Source: a bacterium
GTDB lineage: Bacteria > Bacillota > Bacilli > Lactobacillales > Streptococcaceae
Direction of reading: 5' to 3'
DNA length: 56,810 nt
NCBI GenBank assembly: GCA_905221065.1
Contig: CAJNBS010000010.1
Coordinates: 1-56,810 of the forward strand
How positions within the stretch are numbered: the first letter of the stretch is position 1; each line of letters starts with the position of its first letter. Shown piece by piece: positions 35,953 through 45,434 of this stretch. Under the pieces are notes generated by a model. The model saw only the letters and a list, made by a program, of their open reading frames with translations. It was not told the DNA's origin and did no database searches. A program made the position numbers and the translations under genes.

Positions 35953-36984
35953 TTACCAAGTTAATCCAGCTGCTTTAATTTCTTTCTTAGAGGCATACTT
36001 GCCATTTGGTTTATGCCATCTTCCTCTGGAATCTTTGAAATAACCACCTGAATTTGCTGCTTGCGTGTTTGATTCCTGACTCTCTTCCTTTTCTTGTTCT
36101 GATTGACGAGCCTTTTCTTCCTCTTCTCTCGCCTTCTTCTCAGCTTCTGCTTTTTCTTCCGCCTCTTTCTTAGCTTTTTCCTCTTCTTCCTTCTTAGCCT
36201 TTTCTTTTTCTTCTTTTACCTTAGCATCTTCAACTAGATTTTTAGCAGTACCGTCCAAATAGTTAATTTCTGCATTAGCCGAAACATTATCTAAAATGAC
36301 ATGCGTCACAGAATACTTATCCACCTTTTCCTTACTGCTACCCAACTTAATTTCTAGGAGCTTACCATTTTCATCAATCCCTACATATTGCAACTCAATC
36401 TGTCTAGGAATAAGCTCATTATTTTGATAACTTGGCGTCACCTTGTAATCAAGATAGTAGTTTGGATGATTAGCGAGCCATGAATCCAACCGATTTTCAT
36501 AGTAAAGTATACTACTCTGGTTATGTTCATCCGTTCCAGAATAGTTTCCAGCATTGAGCCAGTTAGTCATAGGAACTAAATTCCTCTTTTCGTCATTCAA
36601 ACCGCTAAATTGGTAACCAATTAAATGACCTCTACTCATCAACCAAGCTTCTTCCCGGCCATCTCCGTAAAAGAATTTATAGTTGTGCCACCCTACTGGA
36701 TCATAGGTCAATTTTGAAGCTCTTTTTTCAGTTGGCTCATCACTATCCTTTAGCTGAATATGAGCACCCGTCGCGCGATTTTTAGAATCCAGTTCTCCAA
36801 GTTCAAGCTGTTTTTCACTTTTAAACGGCAATAGACCAGCTTCTTTAAACAACTTTTCATCAAACTTAGCTTGTTTTTGTTCCACTTTTGCTTCTGAAAC
36901 TTTTGTCTCTTTCTTATGGCCAGAACAAGTCGCCAAAGTAAAGACTGATAAAAAGGCTAGGCTCGCATAAACCAACTTCTTCAT
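35953..36984 (-). CDS. Secreted DNA/RNA non-specific endonuclease (EndA-like)
   Basis: 343 residues from the ATG at 36982-36984 (AAGGAT upstream). N-terminal signal with a possible but atypical lipobox LATC (Cys20). The nuclease core has the beta-beta-alpha-metal motif SRGHLIGYQF (His120) and the metal-binding Asn in RNLVPMTNWLN, as in EndA/NucA-type nucleases. Here the usual Asp before RGH is Ser. A highly charged Lys/Glu coil (about 240-305) leads to a C-terminal module DSRGRWHKPNGKYASKKEI. Likely acts outside the cell on DNA; a role in DNA degradation or uptake is only inferred. Confidence 0.85.
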   Translation of the reverse strand: MKKLVYASLAFLSVFTLATCSGHKKETKVSEAKVEQKQAKFDEKLFKEAGLLPFKSEKQLELGELDSKNRATGAHIQLKDSDEPTEKRASKLTYDPVGWHNYKFFYGDGREEAWLMSRGHLIGYQFSGLNDEKRNLVPMTNWLNAGNYSGTDEHNQSSILYYENRLDSWLANHPNYYLDYKVTPSYQNNELIPRQIELQYVGIDENGKLLEIKLGSSKEKVDKYSVTHVILDNVSANAEINYLDGTAKNLVEDAKVKEEKEKAKKEEEEKAKKEAEEKAEAEKKAREEEEKARQSEQEKEESQESNTQAANSGGYFKDSRGRWHKPNGKYASKKEIKAAGLTW

Positions 36985-37064
36985 ATTTAACATCCTTTAG
37001 CATTTTTATTCCATTTTACTATAATATATCAAAACAATCAATCGTATCATATGTCATTATTGTT

Positions 37065-37096
37065 AAAAACCGCTTTGCAACGGCTTTTTGACTATA
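37065..37096 (-). repeat. Terminator-like repeat, copy 4
   Basis: AAAAACCGCTTTGCAACGGC then TTTTTGACTATA. Its end reaches the stop codon of the gene at 37092-37907 (CTA at 37092-37094), so the gene's stop lies inside the repeat. Confidence 0.6.
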
Positions 37097-37907
37097 TTTC
37101 ACTCCATTTTATCTTCTTAAACCCACGGAACAAGAGAAAAATGCCAATAAAGAGAACAGCTAAAGGAATAATTTTTGTGAAGAAAGCATTTGAAATCCCC
37201 ATCCACTCATAGTAACGAAGTAGAGAACCTACAATAAGATGGGCAACAATCATACTGTTAAAGGGACGAAAAAACTCTTCTTTCCAATTCCAAATACTGA
37301 TGACCAGCGAAATCGTAAAGACAGATAAACTATCCCAGGGAGCCGGAAGATTTAAGACTCCTTCTTGTATGAAACTTCCTATTCCTACATATCCTAGAAC
37401 GACTAGCAGAATAAGAATTCCAATGACAATATAAGTGCCAATTTTCACCTTAGGAGAATCTTGGACTAGCCCCCAACGTAAGATTGTGGCCACAAGTCCA
37501 AATCCAATCATAAAAAGAATCAGTTGCCCTAAAAACGTGAGCAAATTAACTGTTAAGAGAGAGCCTTTCGAAAAATCGCTTAGTAGTTGATAATAACGTA
37601 ATACCGCTAGGACAAGGATTGGCGTCAACAGTGACTCCTTGATAGAACTGCGTGGCGCTTCCTTGAGAATCTCTTTCATTATTTTTTTAGGATTCTTACC
37701 TAGATAATCCTCTGCACTCATGCCATCTCGTTCTGCTTCTGAGAAATCTAACATCATCAAATAGATTTGCTCTCTGAGATAGTCCTCATCATAGAGAAAT
37801 CCAGCAAGATTAAAACTATCCCACAGCTCCTCAAAATACTGCTGATTCTCCTCAGAAAACTCATGCAACAAAGTGTTTGTTTCTTCATAATACTTCATTT
37901 TCTTCAT
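37092..37907 (-). CDS. HAAS-like membrane protein paired with PadR regulator
   Basis: 271 residues: a soluble helical N-terminal region (about 1-95, including a KKIMKEIL helix) followed by six or so hydrophobic segments. The N-terminal part resembles the HAAS/DUF1700-type domains that accompany PadR regulators, and its gene follows the PadR gene with 3 bp between, so the pair probably senses an envelope signal together. Family assignment is by pattern and context only. Its stop codon lies inside a terminator-like repeat. Confidence 0.65.
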   Translation of the reverse strand: MKKMKYYEETNTLLHEFSEENQQYFEELWDSFNLAGFLYDEDYLREQIYLMMLDFSEAERDGMSAEDYLGKNPKKIMKEILKEAPRSSIKESLLTPILVLAVLRYYQLLSDFSKGSLLTVNLLTFLGQLILFMIGFGLVATILRWGLVQDSPKVKIGTYIVIGILILLVVLGYVGIGSFIQEGVLNLPAPWDSLSVFTISLVISIWNWKEEFFRPFNSMIVAHLIVGSLLRYYEWMGISNAFFTKIIPLAVLFIGIFLLFRGFKKIKWSEI

Positions 37908-37910
37908 GGT

Positions 37911-38231
37911 TTAACCCCCATTCTTAATCCCTTCTACTTTTTGACTCAAATCATCCCATTGTTGCCAAAAGACCGAGACACGCTCTTCTCCTTCTTTGGT
38001 TAACGAAAAATACTTCCGATCTGGACCATCTGGCGACGGACGCATGTCGCCTCTTATCCATTGATTTTTTTCTAACTTTTGCAACAAAGGATAAATAGTT
38101 CCTGGAACGATAGTATCAAATCCAGCCTCTCGCAAAGTCTGAACTAACTCATAACCATATCGCTCTTTTTGACCAATCATATCCAAGACACAACCTTCAA
38201 GCACACCTTTTAACAATTGAGTTTCTTTCAT
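37911..38231 (-). CDS. PadR-family transcriptional regulator
   Basis: 106 residues from the ATG at 38229-38231, which has AAGGAG; the longer frame has none. PadR winged-helix pattern: LLKGVLEGCVLDMIGQ, RYGYELVQTLREAGF, GTIYPLLQKLEKNQWI and the wing GPDRKYFSLT. Likely an autorepressor: a TAGTATACTA palindrome overlaps the -10 region upstream. Confidence 0.9.
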   Translation of the reverse strand: MKETQLLKGVLEGCVLDMIGQKERYGYELVQTLREAGFDTIVPGTIYPLLQKLEKNQWIRGDMRPSPDGPDRKYFSLTKEGEERVSVFWQQWDDLSQKVEGIKNGG

Positions 38232-38281
38232 CCCTTCTCCTTTCCAATCTATTCTGTAATACATACTAGTAGTTTCACCTA

Positions 38282-38291
38282 TAGTATACTA
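38282..38291 (-). promoter_or_regulatory. Candidate PadR operator over its own -10 box
   Basis: Perfect palindrome TAGTATACTA. On the minus strand it contains TATACT (38283-38288), a plausible -10. A regulator binding here would block the padR promoter. Confidence 0.45.
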
Positions 38292-38324
38292 CTCCTACAC
38301 TAGTTTGTAAAGCATAATAGTTAA

Positions 38325-38358
38325 ATAAAAAAACAGAACTAGCCTGAACTAGTCCTGT
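38325..38358 (-). terminator. metG terminator
   Basis: Minus-strand stem ACAGGACTAG / CTAGTTCTGT followed by TTTTTTT (complement of 38325-38332), a few bases beyond the metG stop. Confidence 0.75.
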
Positions 38359-38364
38359 CTATTT

Positions 38365-40362
38365 TTACCCAATCACACTTCCATTTGGTACAGATGGGTC
38401 AACTGTGAGAAGGGTTAATTTCCCATCATGTTCAGCTGAGAGAATCATACCTTGGCTGACATATTTTTTCATCATCTTACGTGGTTTGAGATTGGCAACG
38501 ATTTGGACTTTCTTGCCGACCAATTCTTGTTCGTTTGGATAGTATTTGGCAATCCCTGAAAGAATTTGACGATCTTCACCATCACCTGCATCCAAGCGGA
38601 ATTGAAGCAACTTATCAGAACCTTCTACTTTGGAAACTTCTTTGACTTCTGCAACACGAATTTCAAGCTTGGCAAAGTCTTCAAACTTGATTTCATCCTT
38701 GTTTAGTTTGAGTTCGACTTCGTCTGGATTCCATTCTTTTTCAACTGCTGGTTTGTTGCCTTCCATTTGTTCCTTGATATAGGCGATTTCTTCTTCCATA
38801 TCCAAACGTGGGAAGATTGGTGTTCCTTTGGCAACTACTGTTACACCCTCAGGGAAAGCAGCCAAACTCAAGTTTTCAAGACTAGAAACTTCTGCTAAAC
38901 CAAGTTGTGCCAATACAGCACGACTGGTTTCCATCATAAATGGTTCAATCAAGTGAGCTACGACACGAAGGCTGGCTGCCAAGTGGCTCATAACACTTGC
39001 CAATTGATCACGGAGATCTTCATCCTTAACCAAGACCCATGGAGCTGTTTCGTCGATGTATTTGTTAGTACGAGAGATAAGTGTCCAGACTGCTTCAAGA
39101 GCACGTGGGTAGTCAACTGCTTCCATGTGTGTATGGTAGTCGGCGATTGATTGCTCTGCAACCTCAGCAAGAGCATTGTCAAATTCTGTCACACCTTCCA
39201 CATAGGCAGGAATTTGTCCATCAAAGTACTTGTTAATCATAGAAACCGTACGGTTGAGGAGGTTTCCAAGGTCATTGGCTAATTCATAATTGATACGGCC
39301 GACATAGTCTTCAGGAGTGAAGGTTCCGTCTGAACCAACTGGAAGGCTACGCATGAGGTAGTAACGAAGCGGATCTAGACCATAACGTTCTACCAACATT
39401 TCAGGGTAAACAACATTTCCTTTAGACTTAGACATTTTGCCGTCTTTCATGACAAACCAACCATGGGCAATCAAACGGTCTGGCAATTTGATATCCAACA
39501 TCATAAGAAGGATTGGCCAATAGATTGAGTGGAAACGAAGGATGTCTTTTCCTACCATATGGAAGACAGTTCCATTCCAGAACTTGTCAAAGTTACCATG
39601 TTCGTCTTGACCGTATCCAAGCGCTGTCGCATAGTTCAAAAGGGCATCAATCCAAACGTATACAACGTGTTTTGGATTAGATGGTACTGGAACACCCCAT
39701 GTAAAGGTTGTACGAGAAACCGCCAAATCTTCCAAACCAGGCTCGATGAAGTTGCGCAGCATTTCATTGAGACGACCATCTGGAGTGATAAATTCAGGAT
39801 GAGCTTTGAAAAAGTCTACCAAACGATCTTGGTATTTGCTGAGGCGAAGGAAGTAGGATTCTTCAGATACCCATTCCACTTCGTGACCTGATGGAGCGAT
39901 ACCGCCAGTCACATTTCCAGCTTCGTCACGGAAAACCTCCGCAAGCTGGCTTTCTGTAAAGAATTCCTCATCTGAGACTGAATACCAACCAGAATATTCA
40001 CCCAAGTAAATATCATCTTGAGCAAGCAAGCGTTCAAAGACCTGCGCCACTACTTTTTCATGGTAATCATCAGTTGTACGGATAAATTTATCGTATGAGA
40101 TATCTAGTAATTGCCAAAGTTCTTTGACGCCAACCGCCATCCCATCAACATAAGCTTGTGGTGTAATTCCAGCTTCTTCTGCTTTTTGCTGGATTTTTTG
40201 ACCATGCTCATCAAGACCTGTCAAATAAAAGACATCGTAGCCCATGAGGCGTTTGTAACGAGCTAGGACATCACAAGCGATGGTGGTGTAGGCAGAACCA
40301 ATATGAAGTTTCCCAGATGGATAGTAAATCGGTGTTGTAATATAAAAATTCTTTTCAGACAT
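38365..40362 (-). CDS. metG: Methionyl-tRNA synthetase
   Basis: 665-residue class I synthetase. HIGS at 20-23 and KMSKS at 309-313 form the ATP site; the C-terminal part from about 563 is the dimerising tRNA-binding (OB-fold) domain ([10 protein letters not shown]...). ATG at 40360-40362 follows GAAAGGA; the 14-codon longer frame has no support. No T-box leader is visible in the 126 bp upstream. Confidence 0.97.
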   Translation of the reverse strand: MSEKNFYITTPIYYPSGKLHIGSAYTTIACDVLARYKRLMGYDVFYLTGLDEHGQKIQQKAEEAGITPQAYVDGMAVGVKELWQLLDISYDKFIRTTDDYHEKVVAQVFERLLAQDDIYLGEYSGWYSVSDEEFFTESQLAEVFRDEAGNVTGGIAPSGHEVEWVSEESYFLRLSKYQDRLVDFFKAHPEFITPDGRLNEMLRNFIEPGLEDLAVSRTTFTWGVPVPSNPKHVVYVWIDALLNYATALGYGQDEHGNFDKFWNGTVFHMVGKDILRFHSIYWPILLMMLDIKLPDRLIAHGWFVMKDGKMSKSKGNVVYPEMLVERYGLDPLRYYLMRSLPVGSDGTFTPEDYVGRINYELANDLGNLLNRTVSMINKYFDGQIPAYVEGVTEFDNALAEVAEQSIADYHTHMEAVDYPRALEAVWTLISRTNKYIDETAPWVLVKDEDLRDQLASVMSHLAASLRVVAHLIEPFMMETSRAVLAQLGLAEVSSLENLSLAAFPEGVTVVAKGTPIFPRLDMEEEIAYIKEQMEGNKPAVEKEWNPDEVELKLNKDEIKFEDFAKLEIRVAEVKEVSKVEGSDKLLQFRLDAGDGEDRQILSGIAKYYPNEQELVGKKVQIVANLKPRKMMKKYVSQGMILSAEHDGKLTLLTVDPSVPNGSVIG

Positions 40363-40450
40363 AATTTTTCCTTTCCAGGCAAATGAAACCTGTTTTTCTA
40401 ACACTTCATTATATCACATTTTTAATGAATTTCGATAGGGAAATCCATAC

Positions 40451-40481
40451 AAAAACAAGATAGACAAATGTCCATCTTGTT
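40451..40481 (-). terminator. Terminator of the peptide-export ABC operon
   Basis: AACAAGAT / ATCTTGTT stem with inner GACA/TGTC pairing (arms within 40453-40481), followed on the minus strand by TTTTTGT. Confidence 0.75.
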
Positions 40482-40488
40482 GATCTTC

Positions 40489-41748
40489 TTATTCATATCG
40501 AAGGGCTTCAATTGGATCAAGTTTCGATGCCTTATTGGCTGGCAAGACTCCAAAAATCATACCAACGCTAGCCGAAACTGCAAGACTAAATAGGGCAACT
40601 GGGATTGATACTCCTACTTCTATACCCGCAATCAAACCTTGTAAAAGTATACCAGCTATAGCGGTTAAGCCGGTCGCAATTGTCAAACCAATGACTCCGC
40701 CAAGCAAGGTCAAAATCATGGATTCAATCAAAAACTGAATTAAAATATTAGCACGTGTCGCGCCCAAAGCCTTACGGAGACCAATCTCACGCGTACGCTC
40801 CGTCACCGAAACAAGCATAATGTTCATAACACCAGTTCCTCCAACAAAGAGAGAAATTCCTGCGATGGCACTAATAATCGTAGTTATAAATCCAAAAAGT
40901 TGTTGTACTTCTTGGAAGGCTGCAGTCGCATCTGCCACCTGATACTCTCCTTGTTGAAGACTAGCAATTTCGGTCATTTTTCTAGCTAATTCTGGTCCTA
41001 CAGTTGGTGTCAAACTGGTATCATTAACTCGGAAAACAATATCAGAAATTTCATCCATATTGAAGTTATTGGCAAGAGAAATATTAGTCGTAATGGGAAG
41101 TCCACCAATACCAAATGTCTTGACAGCCTTGGCCTCATCGCTAGTATAGACACCAATGACACGATAACTAAAGCCACCAACATCTATAATCTTGTTAACA
41201 GCTTCTTGAGCAGATCCAAACAGACTGTTAGCAAGTTCCTGGTCTAGCAAAATGACACTGGCCACATCTTTATAATCCTGAGCTATGAGACTGCGACCTG
41301 CAACAATTTCATTTTCAACTGCCTTCATGTACGTAATATTTCCACCTGTCAAGCTAGCGCGCTCAACCTTTTTATCTTTATAAGACAGGGTGGTATTTGT
41401 CGAGTTGGTTACATAGTAACTATCTACACCCTTAAGTTTGGCCGCCTCCTTAACCCAAGCTTCTTGCGGTTTTGGTGGTTCCACAGGAACATCCTCTTCT
41501 TTACCAGAAACCGTCAAAGCAGACTGCTTTTGGGTAAAAGAACCATCTTTACTTTTGATAGGCGAGAAAAAGACATGGATATTCTTCTGTGACTTGGTCA
41601 TATTTTTATTGATCTGACGAGACATGGAATCCCCCAGAGCCATAATCACAACAACTGATGAAACACCAATGATAATCCCAATCATAGTGAGAAAAGAGCG
41701 CATCTTGTGGGCCATGATAGATGAAAAGGCAAATTTCAGATTCTGCAT
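40489..41748 (-). CDS. MacB-like ABC transporter permease
   Basis: 419 residues with the MacB/FtsX layout: one N-terminal membrane helix (MRSFLTMIGIIIGVSSVVVI), a large extracellular domain (about 45-280) and three C-terminal helices, with the RTREIGLRKALGA and PANKASKLDPIEALRYE motifs. The homologous pneumococcal tripartite system has been linked to resistance to antimicrobial peptides such as LL-37. It follows the ATPase gene by 1 bp. Confidence 0.92.
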   Translation of the reverse strand: MQNLKFAFSSIMAHKMRSFLTMIGIIIGVSSVVVIMALGDSMSRQINKNMTKSQKNIHVFFSPIKSKDGSFTQKQSALTVSGKEEDVPVEPPKPQEAWVKEAAKLKGVDSYYVTNSTNTTLSYKDKKVERASLTGGNITYMKAVENEIVAGRSLIAQDYKDVASVILLDQELANSLFGSAQEAVNKIIDVGGFSYRVIGVYTSDEAKAVKTFGIGGLPITTNISLANNFNMDEISDIVFRVNDTSLTPTVGPELARKMTEIASLQQGEYQVADATAAFQEVQQLFGFITTIISAIAGISLFVGGTGVMNIMLVSVTERTREIGLRKALGATRANILIQFLIESMILTLLGGVIGLTIATGLTAIAGILLQGLIAGIEVGVSIPVALFSLAVSASVGMIFGVLPANKASKLDPIEALRYE

Positions 41749-41749
41749 C

Positions 41750-42451
41750 TTAGTTTTCCTCCTTCTCTAACTGCGAACTGTCAGATGAAATAACTCCATC
41801 TCGAATGACAATCTGGCGTTTAGCATAAGCAGCGATTTCAGGCTCATGCGTTACCATGATAATGGTTTTTCCTTCTTTGTTCAAGTCAACCAAAAGTTGC
41901 ATAATTTGGTTCCCTGTTTTGGTATCCAAGGCTCCTGTCGGTTCGTCCGCTAGGATAATAGAAGGATTGTTTACCAAGGCACGCGCAATAGCCACACGTT
42001 GCTTTTGACCACCAGATAATTCTGAAGGCAAATGGTGACTGCGTTCGGTCAATTCAACCTTATCTAAATATTCCTCAGCTAACTTGCGACGTTTTGAAGA
42101 TGAAACTCCCGCGTAAATCAAGGGCAATTCTACGTTTTGCAGGGCATTGAGTTTAGATAGAAGAAAGAACTGCTGAAAGACAAATCCGATTTGTTGGTTG
42201 CGGACCTTGGCTAGTTGTTTTTCACCCAGTCCAGCCACTTCTTGGCCTTCAAGATAATATTCTCCACTGCTTGGTGTATCCAACATGCCAATCGTATTCA
42301 TGAGAGTAGACTTACCAGAACCAGATGGTCCCATGATGGCAACAAACTCACCCTCATTCACTTCTAGGTTGATGTTTTTGAGAACCTGCAGTTCTTGGTC
42401 ACCGTTACGGTAGCTTCTGCAGATATTTTTTAGACTAATTAGTTGCTTCAT
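41750..42451 (-). CDS. MacB-like ABC transporter ATP-binding protein
   Basis: 233 residues of the LolD/MacB ATPase family: Walker A GPSGSGKST, signature LSGGQKQRVAIARAL, Walker B IILADEPTGALD and switch VTHEPE. It starts within the end of the membrane-fusion gene (17-bp overlap). Middle gene of the three-gene export system. Confidence 0.94.
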   Translation of the reverse strand: MKQLISLKNICRSYRNGDQELQVLKNINLEVNEGEFVAIMGPSGSGKSTLMNTIGMLDTPSSGEYYLEGQEVAGLGEKQLAKVRNQQIGFVFQQFFLLSKLNALQNVELPLIYAGVSSSKRRKLAEEYLDKVELTERSHHLPSELSGGQKQRVAIARALVNNPSIILADEPTGALDTKTGNQIMQLLVDLNKEGKTIIMVTHEPEIAAYAKRQIVIRDGVISSDSSQLEKEEN

Positions 42452-43640
42452 CAGCCTTCACCTCTTTTCCTTCCTCTAGAGAAGACGTTGGGTTACTGAT
42501 GACCTTGACTCCATTTGTCAGACCTGAAGTGATTTCTTGGTTGTCTGCATCAGCATTACCCAAACCAACTTCCACTTTCTTGGCCTTTTTCTGCTCGTCA
42601 AGCACCCAGACATAGTTCTTATCATTTTCAGTCACAACACTTGTTAGAGGAACCAAAATGGCTTTACTCTTATTCTTGACCTCAACGCTTACTGAAAATC
42701 CTTGTTTCAAATCACCGATTTCACTTGTAACATCAATGGTATATGGATATTTAGAGCCAGAATTACCAGCTGCTGCTGCAGCCGCTGCACTTGCTGCTTC
42801 GCCATTGTTTTTAGGGTAGTCAGAAATATAGCTAATCTTACCTGTCCAGCTCTTATCTTGGTAAACTTTAGAAGTAAAGGTTACTTCTTGGCCTACAGAT
42901 AAGTTGGCAAGGTTATATTCAGATAGTTCACCCTTAACTTGCAAGTTTTCATTGCTTACGACATGAACTACCACTTGGCTAGCTCCTGTTGGAGATTTGG
43001 AAACGTTACGATTGACTTCGACCACAGTTCCCTCTAGTGTACTGAGAACCGTCATTGCATCCAACTGACTTTGAGCCTTACTTAATTGCGCAGCTGCATC
43101 TGCACGGGCATCACGAGCATCACCTAGTTGTGCATCAATAGATGACACTGAATTTCCTGCGACTGGAGCTGGAGTTTGGGCTGCTACACCTTCGCCTCCT
43201 GCTGGCGCAGGTAACTGTGGAGCTGGAGCTGAAGCAGCTTCATTTCGTGCTTGATTGAGTTCATTGATATGACGGTCTGCCTTAGCTACTGCTCGACTCG
43301 CTGAATCATAGGCCGCCTGTGCTTCTGAGCTACTGTACTTGACTAAAGCCTGGCCTTCACTAACCTTATCACCCACAGAAACAAGGATTTCATCTAAATC
43401 TCCCTTACTAGCATCAAAATAAACATATTGTTCATTTTTTGCTGTGACTGTCCCTGATAATAAAACAGAGGATGCAACGCTTCCTTCTTTAGCAACAACC
43501 AGATGAGTAGCCTCATCTTTTACAGCGGTCTGAGATGGTTGTCTAAAGAGCAAAATGCCCCCAGCCCCCAATACAACAACACTTGCAGCACCGATTGCTG
43601 CATACAATTGCCACTTTTTAGCTTTACGATTCTTTTTCAT
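42435..43640 (-). CDS. Membrane-fusion (adaptor) protein of the MacAB-like exporter
   Basis: 401 residues from the ATG at 43638-43640 (AAGGAG upstream); the extended frame to 43733 runs through the promoter. N-terminal membrane anchor (about 10-30), split lipoyl domain, helical hairpin and beta-barrel of the HlyD/MacA type; an Ala/Pro-rich insertion (about 140-170) and a run of alanines (around AASAAAAAAAGN) are visible. In a Gram-positive it spans the cell-wall side and feeds substrates to the permease. Confidence 0.9.
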   Translation of the reverse strand: MKKNRKAKKWQLYAAIGAASVVVLGAGGILLFRQPSQTAVKDEATHLVVAKEGSVASSVLLSGTVTAKNEQYVYFDASKGDLDEILVSVGDKVSEGQALVKYSSSEAQAAYDSASRAVAKADRHINELNQARNEAASAPAPQLPAPAGGEGVAAQTPAPVAGNSVSSIDAQLGDARDARADAAAQLSKAQSQLDAMTVLSTLEGTVVEVNRNVSKSPTGASQVVVHVVSNENLQVKGELSEYNLANLSVGQEVTFTSKVYQDKSWTGKISYISDYPKNNGEAASAAAAAAAGNSGSKYPYTIDVTSEIGDLKQGFSVSVEVKNKSKAILVPLTSVVTENDKNYVWVLDEQKKAKKVEVGLGNADADNQEITSGLTNGVKVISNPTSSLEEGKEVKADEATN

Positions 43641-43677
43641 AATGAAACTCCTTTTTTGATTTAAAGTTCTTAACAAT

Positions 43678-43706
43678 ATTATACAAAAATTATCAATTTG
43701 AAACAA
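43678..43706 (-). promoter_or_regulatory. Promoter of the peptide-export operon
   Basis: Minus-strand -35 TTGTTT (43701-43706), 17-bp spacer, -10 TATAAT (43678-43683). The direct repeat at 43709-43738 ends 2 bp upstream of the -35. Confidence 0.6.
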
Positions 43707-43708
43707 TA

Positions 43709-43738
43709 ACATTTCAGAACGAAATAATGACATTTCAG
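43709..43738. promoter_or_regulatory. LytTR-type direct repeat, ACATTTCAG-N12-ACATTTCAG
   Basis: Two identical 9-mers at 43709-43717 and 43730-43738 with exactly 12 bp between (21-bp period, two helical turns). The sequence and spacing match the ComE/BlpR type of binding site (aCAnTTcaG-N12-aCAnTTgaG). It abuts the -35 of the export operon, although the repeat orientation points toward gor. A second possible plus-strand promoter (TTTGTT 43761-43766, TATAAT 43785-43790) lies nearby. The rest of the 292-bp gap shows only the gor promoter. Confidence 0.55.
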
Positions 43739-43849
43739 GATTTAATTATTGTTCGGAATTTTTGTTTAGTTATTGTACTAGATATATAATACACTTTATT
43801 TTTCTTTTTTGCAAGCCTTTTCTTTAATTTTTTTGAACGTAGCAGATTT

Positions 43850-43878
43850 TTGCAATCACATCAAAAAAAAGATAGAAT
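43850..43878 (+). promoter_or_regulatory. gor promoter
   Basis: -35 TTGCAA (43850-43855), 17-bp spacer, -10 TAGAAT (43873-43878), 55 bp before the gor ATG. Confidence 0.55.
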
Positions 43879-43932
43879 ATGACTATCAAAAAATGACACT
43901 CTACTATTTAAAAGAGTACAAAGGAGTTTTCA

Positions 43933-45279
43933 ATGAGAGAATATGATATCATTGCTATCGGTGGAGGTAGCGGAGGAATTGCTACCATGAACCGTGCTGG
44001 TGAACATGGAGCCAAAGCAGCCGTTATTGAGGAAAAGAAACTAGGTGGAACCTGTGTCAACGTCGGTTGTGTTCCTAAGAAAATCATGTGGTACGGGGCA
44101 CAAATTGCTGAGACTTTCCATCAATTTGGAGAAGACTATGGCTTTAAGACTACTGATCTTAACTTTGACTTTGCAACCCTACGTCGCAATCGTGAAGCCT
44201 ACATTGATCGCGCTCGTTCTTCTTATGATGGCAGTTTTAAACGCAACGGTGTAGACTTGATTGAAGGTTATGCTGAATTTGTAGATTCTCATACTGTTAG
44301 CGTAAATGGTGAACTCATTCGTGCCAAACATATCGTGATTGCAACTGGTGCCCATCCAAGTATTCCTAATATTCCTGGTGCTGAACTAGGTGGCTCTTCT
44401 GATGATGTATTTGCTTGGGAAGAATTGCCAGAGTCAGTTGCTATTCTAGGTGCCGGTTATATTGCCGTTGAATTGGCTGGCGTACTCCACACTTTTGGTG
44501 TTAAGACAGACCTCTTTGTTCGTCGCGATCGTCCTTTACGTGGTTTTGATTCTTACATTGTTGAAGGTTTAGTCAAGGAAATGGAAAGAACAAACTTGCC
44601 ACTGCATACTCACAAAGTCCCTGTCAAGTTAGAGAAAACTGCTGAAGGCATTACCATTCATTTTGAAGATGGTACTACTCACACAGCTAGCCAAGTTATC
44701 TGGGCTACAGGTCGCCGTCCAAACGTTAAGGGATTGCAACTTGAAAAAGCTGGAGTGACTCTAAACGAACGTGGCTTTATCCAAGTGGATGAATACCAAA
44801 ATACTGTTGTTGAGGGAATCTATGCTCTAGGTGATGTAACGGGCGAGAAAGAACTGACTCCAGTTGCAATCAAGGCTGGGCGTACCCTATCTGAACGTCT
44901 CTTTAACGGAAAAACTACTGCAAAAATGGACTACTCAACCATTCCAACTGTCGTCTTTTCACACCCTGCTATCGGAACTGTTGGCTTGACAGAAGAGCAA
45001 GCTATTAAAGAATACGGTCAAGACCAAATCAAGGTTTATAAATCAAGCTTTACGTCTATGTACTCTGCTTGCACTTGCAACCGTCAAGAAACACGTTTCA
45101 AATTGATCACAGCTGGTTCTGAAGAAAAAGTTGTCGGACTTCATGGAATTGGCTATGGTGTTGATGAAATGATTCAAGGTTTCGCTGTTGCTATCAAAAT
45201 GGGAGCGACCAAGGCTGACTTTGATGCAACCGTAGCGATTCACCCAACTGCATCTGAAGAATTTGTAACCATGCGTTAA
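43933..45279 (+). CDS. gor: Glutathione-disulfide reductase
   Basis: 448-residue NADPH/FAD enzyme reducing glutathione disulfide. FAD motif GGGSGGIA (10-17), redox pair C41-x4-C46 ([13 protein letters not shown]), NADPH motif [11 protein letters not shown] and the C-terminal catalytic [14 protein letters not shown] before the ATG. Streptococci use imported or synthesised glutathione in oxidative-stress defence; the gene is a single unit with its own terminator. Confidence 0.95.
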   Translation: MREYDIIAIGGGSGGIATMNRAGEHGAKAAVIEEKKLGGTCVNVGCVPKKIMWYGAQIAETFHQFGEDYGFKTTDLNFDFATLRRNREAYIDRARSSYDGSFKRNGVDLIEGYAEFVDSHTVSVNGELIRAKHIVIATGAHPSIPNIPGAELGGSSDDVFAWEELPESVAILGAGYIAVELAGVLHTFGVKTDLFVRRDRPLRGFDSYIVEGLVKEMERTNLPLHTHKVPVKLEKTAEGITIHFEDGTTHTASQVIWATGRRPNVKGLQLEKAGVTLNERGFIQVDEYQNTVVEGIYALGDVTGEKELTPVAIKAGRTLSERLFNGKTTAKMDYSTIPTVVFSHPAIGTVGLTEEQAIKEYGQDQIKVYKSSFTSMYSACTCNRQETRFKLITAGSEEKVVGLHGIGYGVDEMIQGFAVAIKMGATKADFDATVAIHPTASEEFVTMR

Positions 45280-45286
45280 TTGAAAC

Positions 45287-45322
45287 AAAAGAAGCTGATA
45301 CAAATGTGTCTGCTTCTTTTTT
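45287..45322 (+). terminator. gor terminator
   Basis: AAAAGAAGC (45287-45295) / GCTTCTTTTTT (45312-45322) with a 16-nt loop. Confidence 0.75.
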
Positions 45323-45406
45323 GATGATTTACGAAACGATGAAAACAACTTACCCAGTCAGCAAATCGGCCGTTACAGTGTTTGTTACCTTTTTCTATAA
45401 AATAGG

Positions 45407-45434
45407 TTGACAATAATGTTCTTACGAGTATAAT
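45407..45434 (+). promoter_or_regulatory. bioY promoter
   Basis: Consensus -35 TTGACA (45407-45412) and -10 TATAAT (45429-45434) with a 16-bp spacer. Confidence 0.75.

Noticed and set aside
40363..40488. Search for a T-box before metG
   Set aside because: Only 126 bp separate it from the next gene, and this is filled mainly by a terminator and a short leader; no T-box consensus was seen.
42760..42800. Alanine run in the membrane-fusion protein considered as a repeat expansion or frameshift
   Set aside because: The frame stays open and the flanking domains fit the family; low-complexity linkers are common there.
42435..43733. Longer start of the membrane-fusion protein
   Set aside because: It would run through the promoter and the direct repeat; the internal ATG has AAGGAG.
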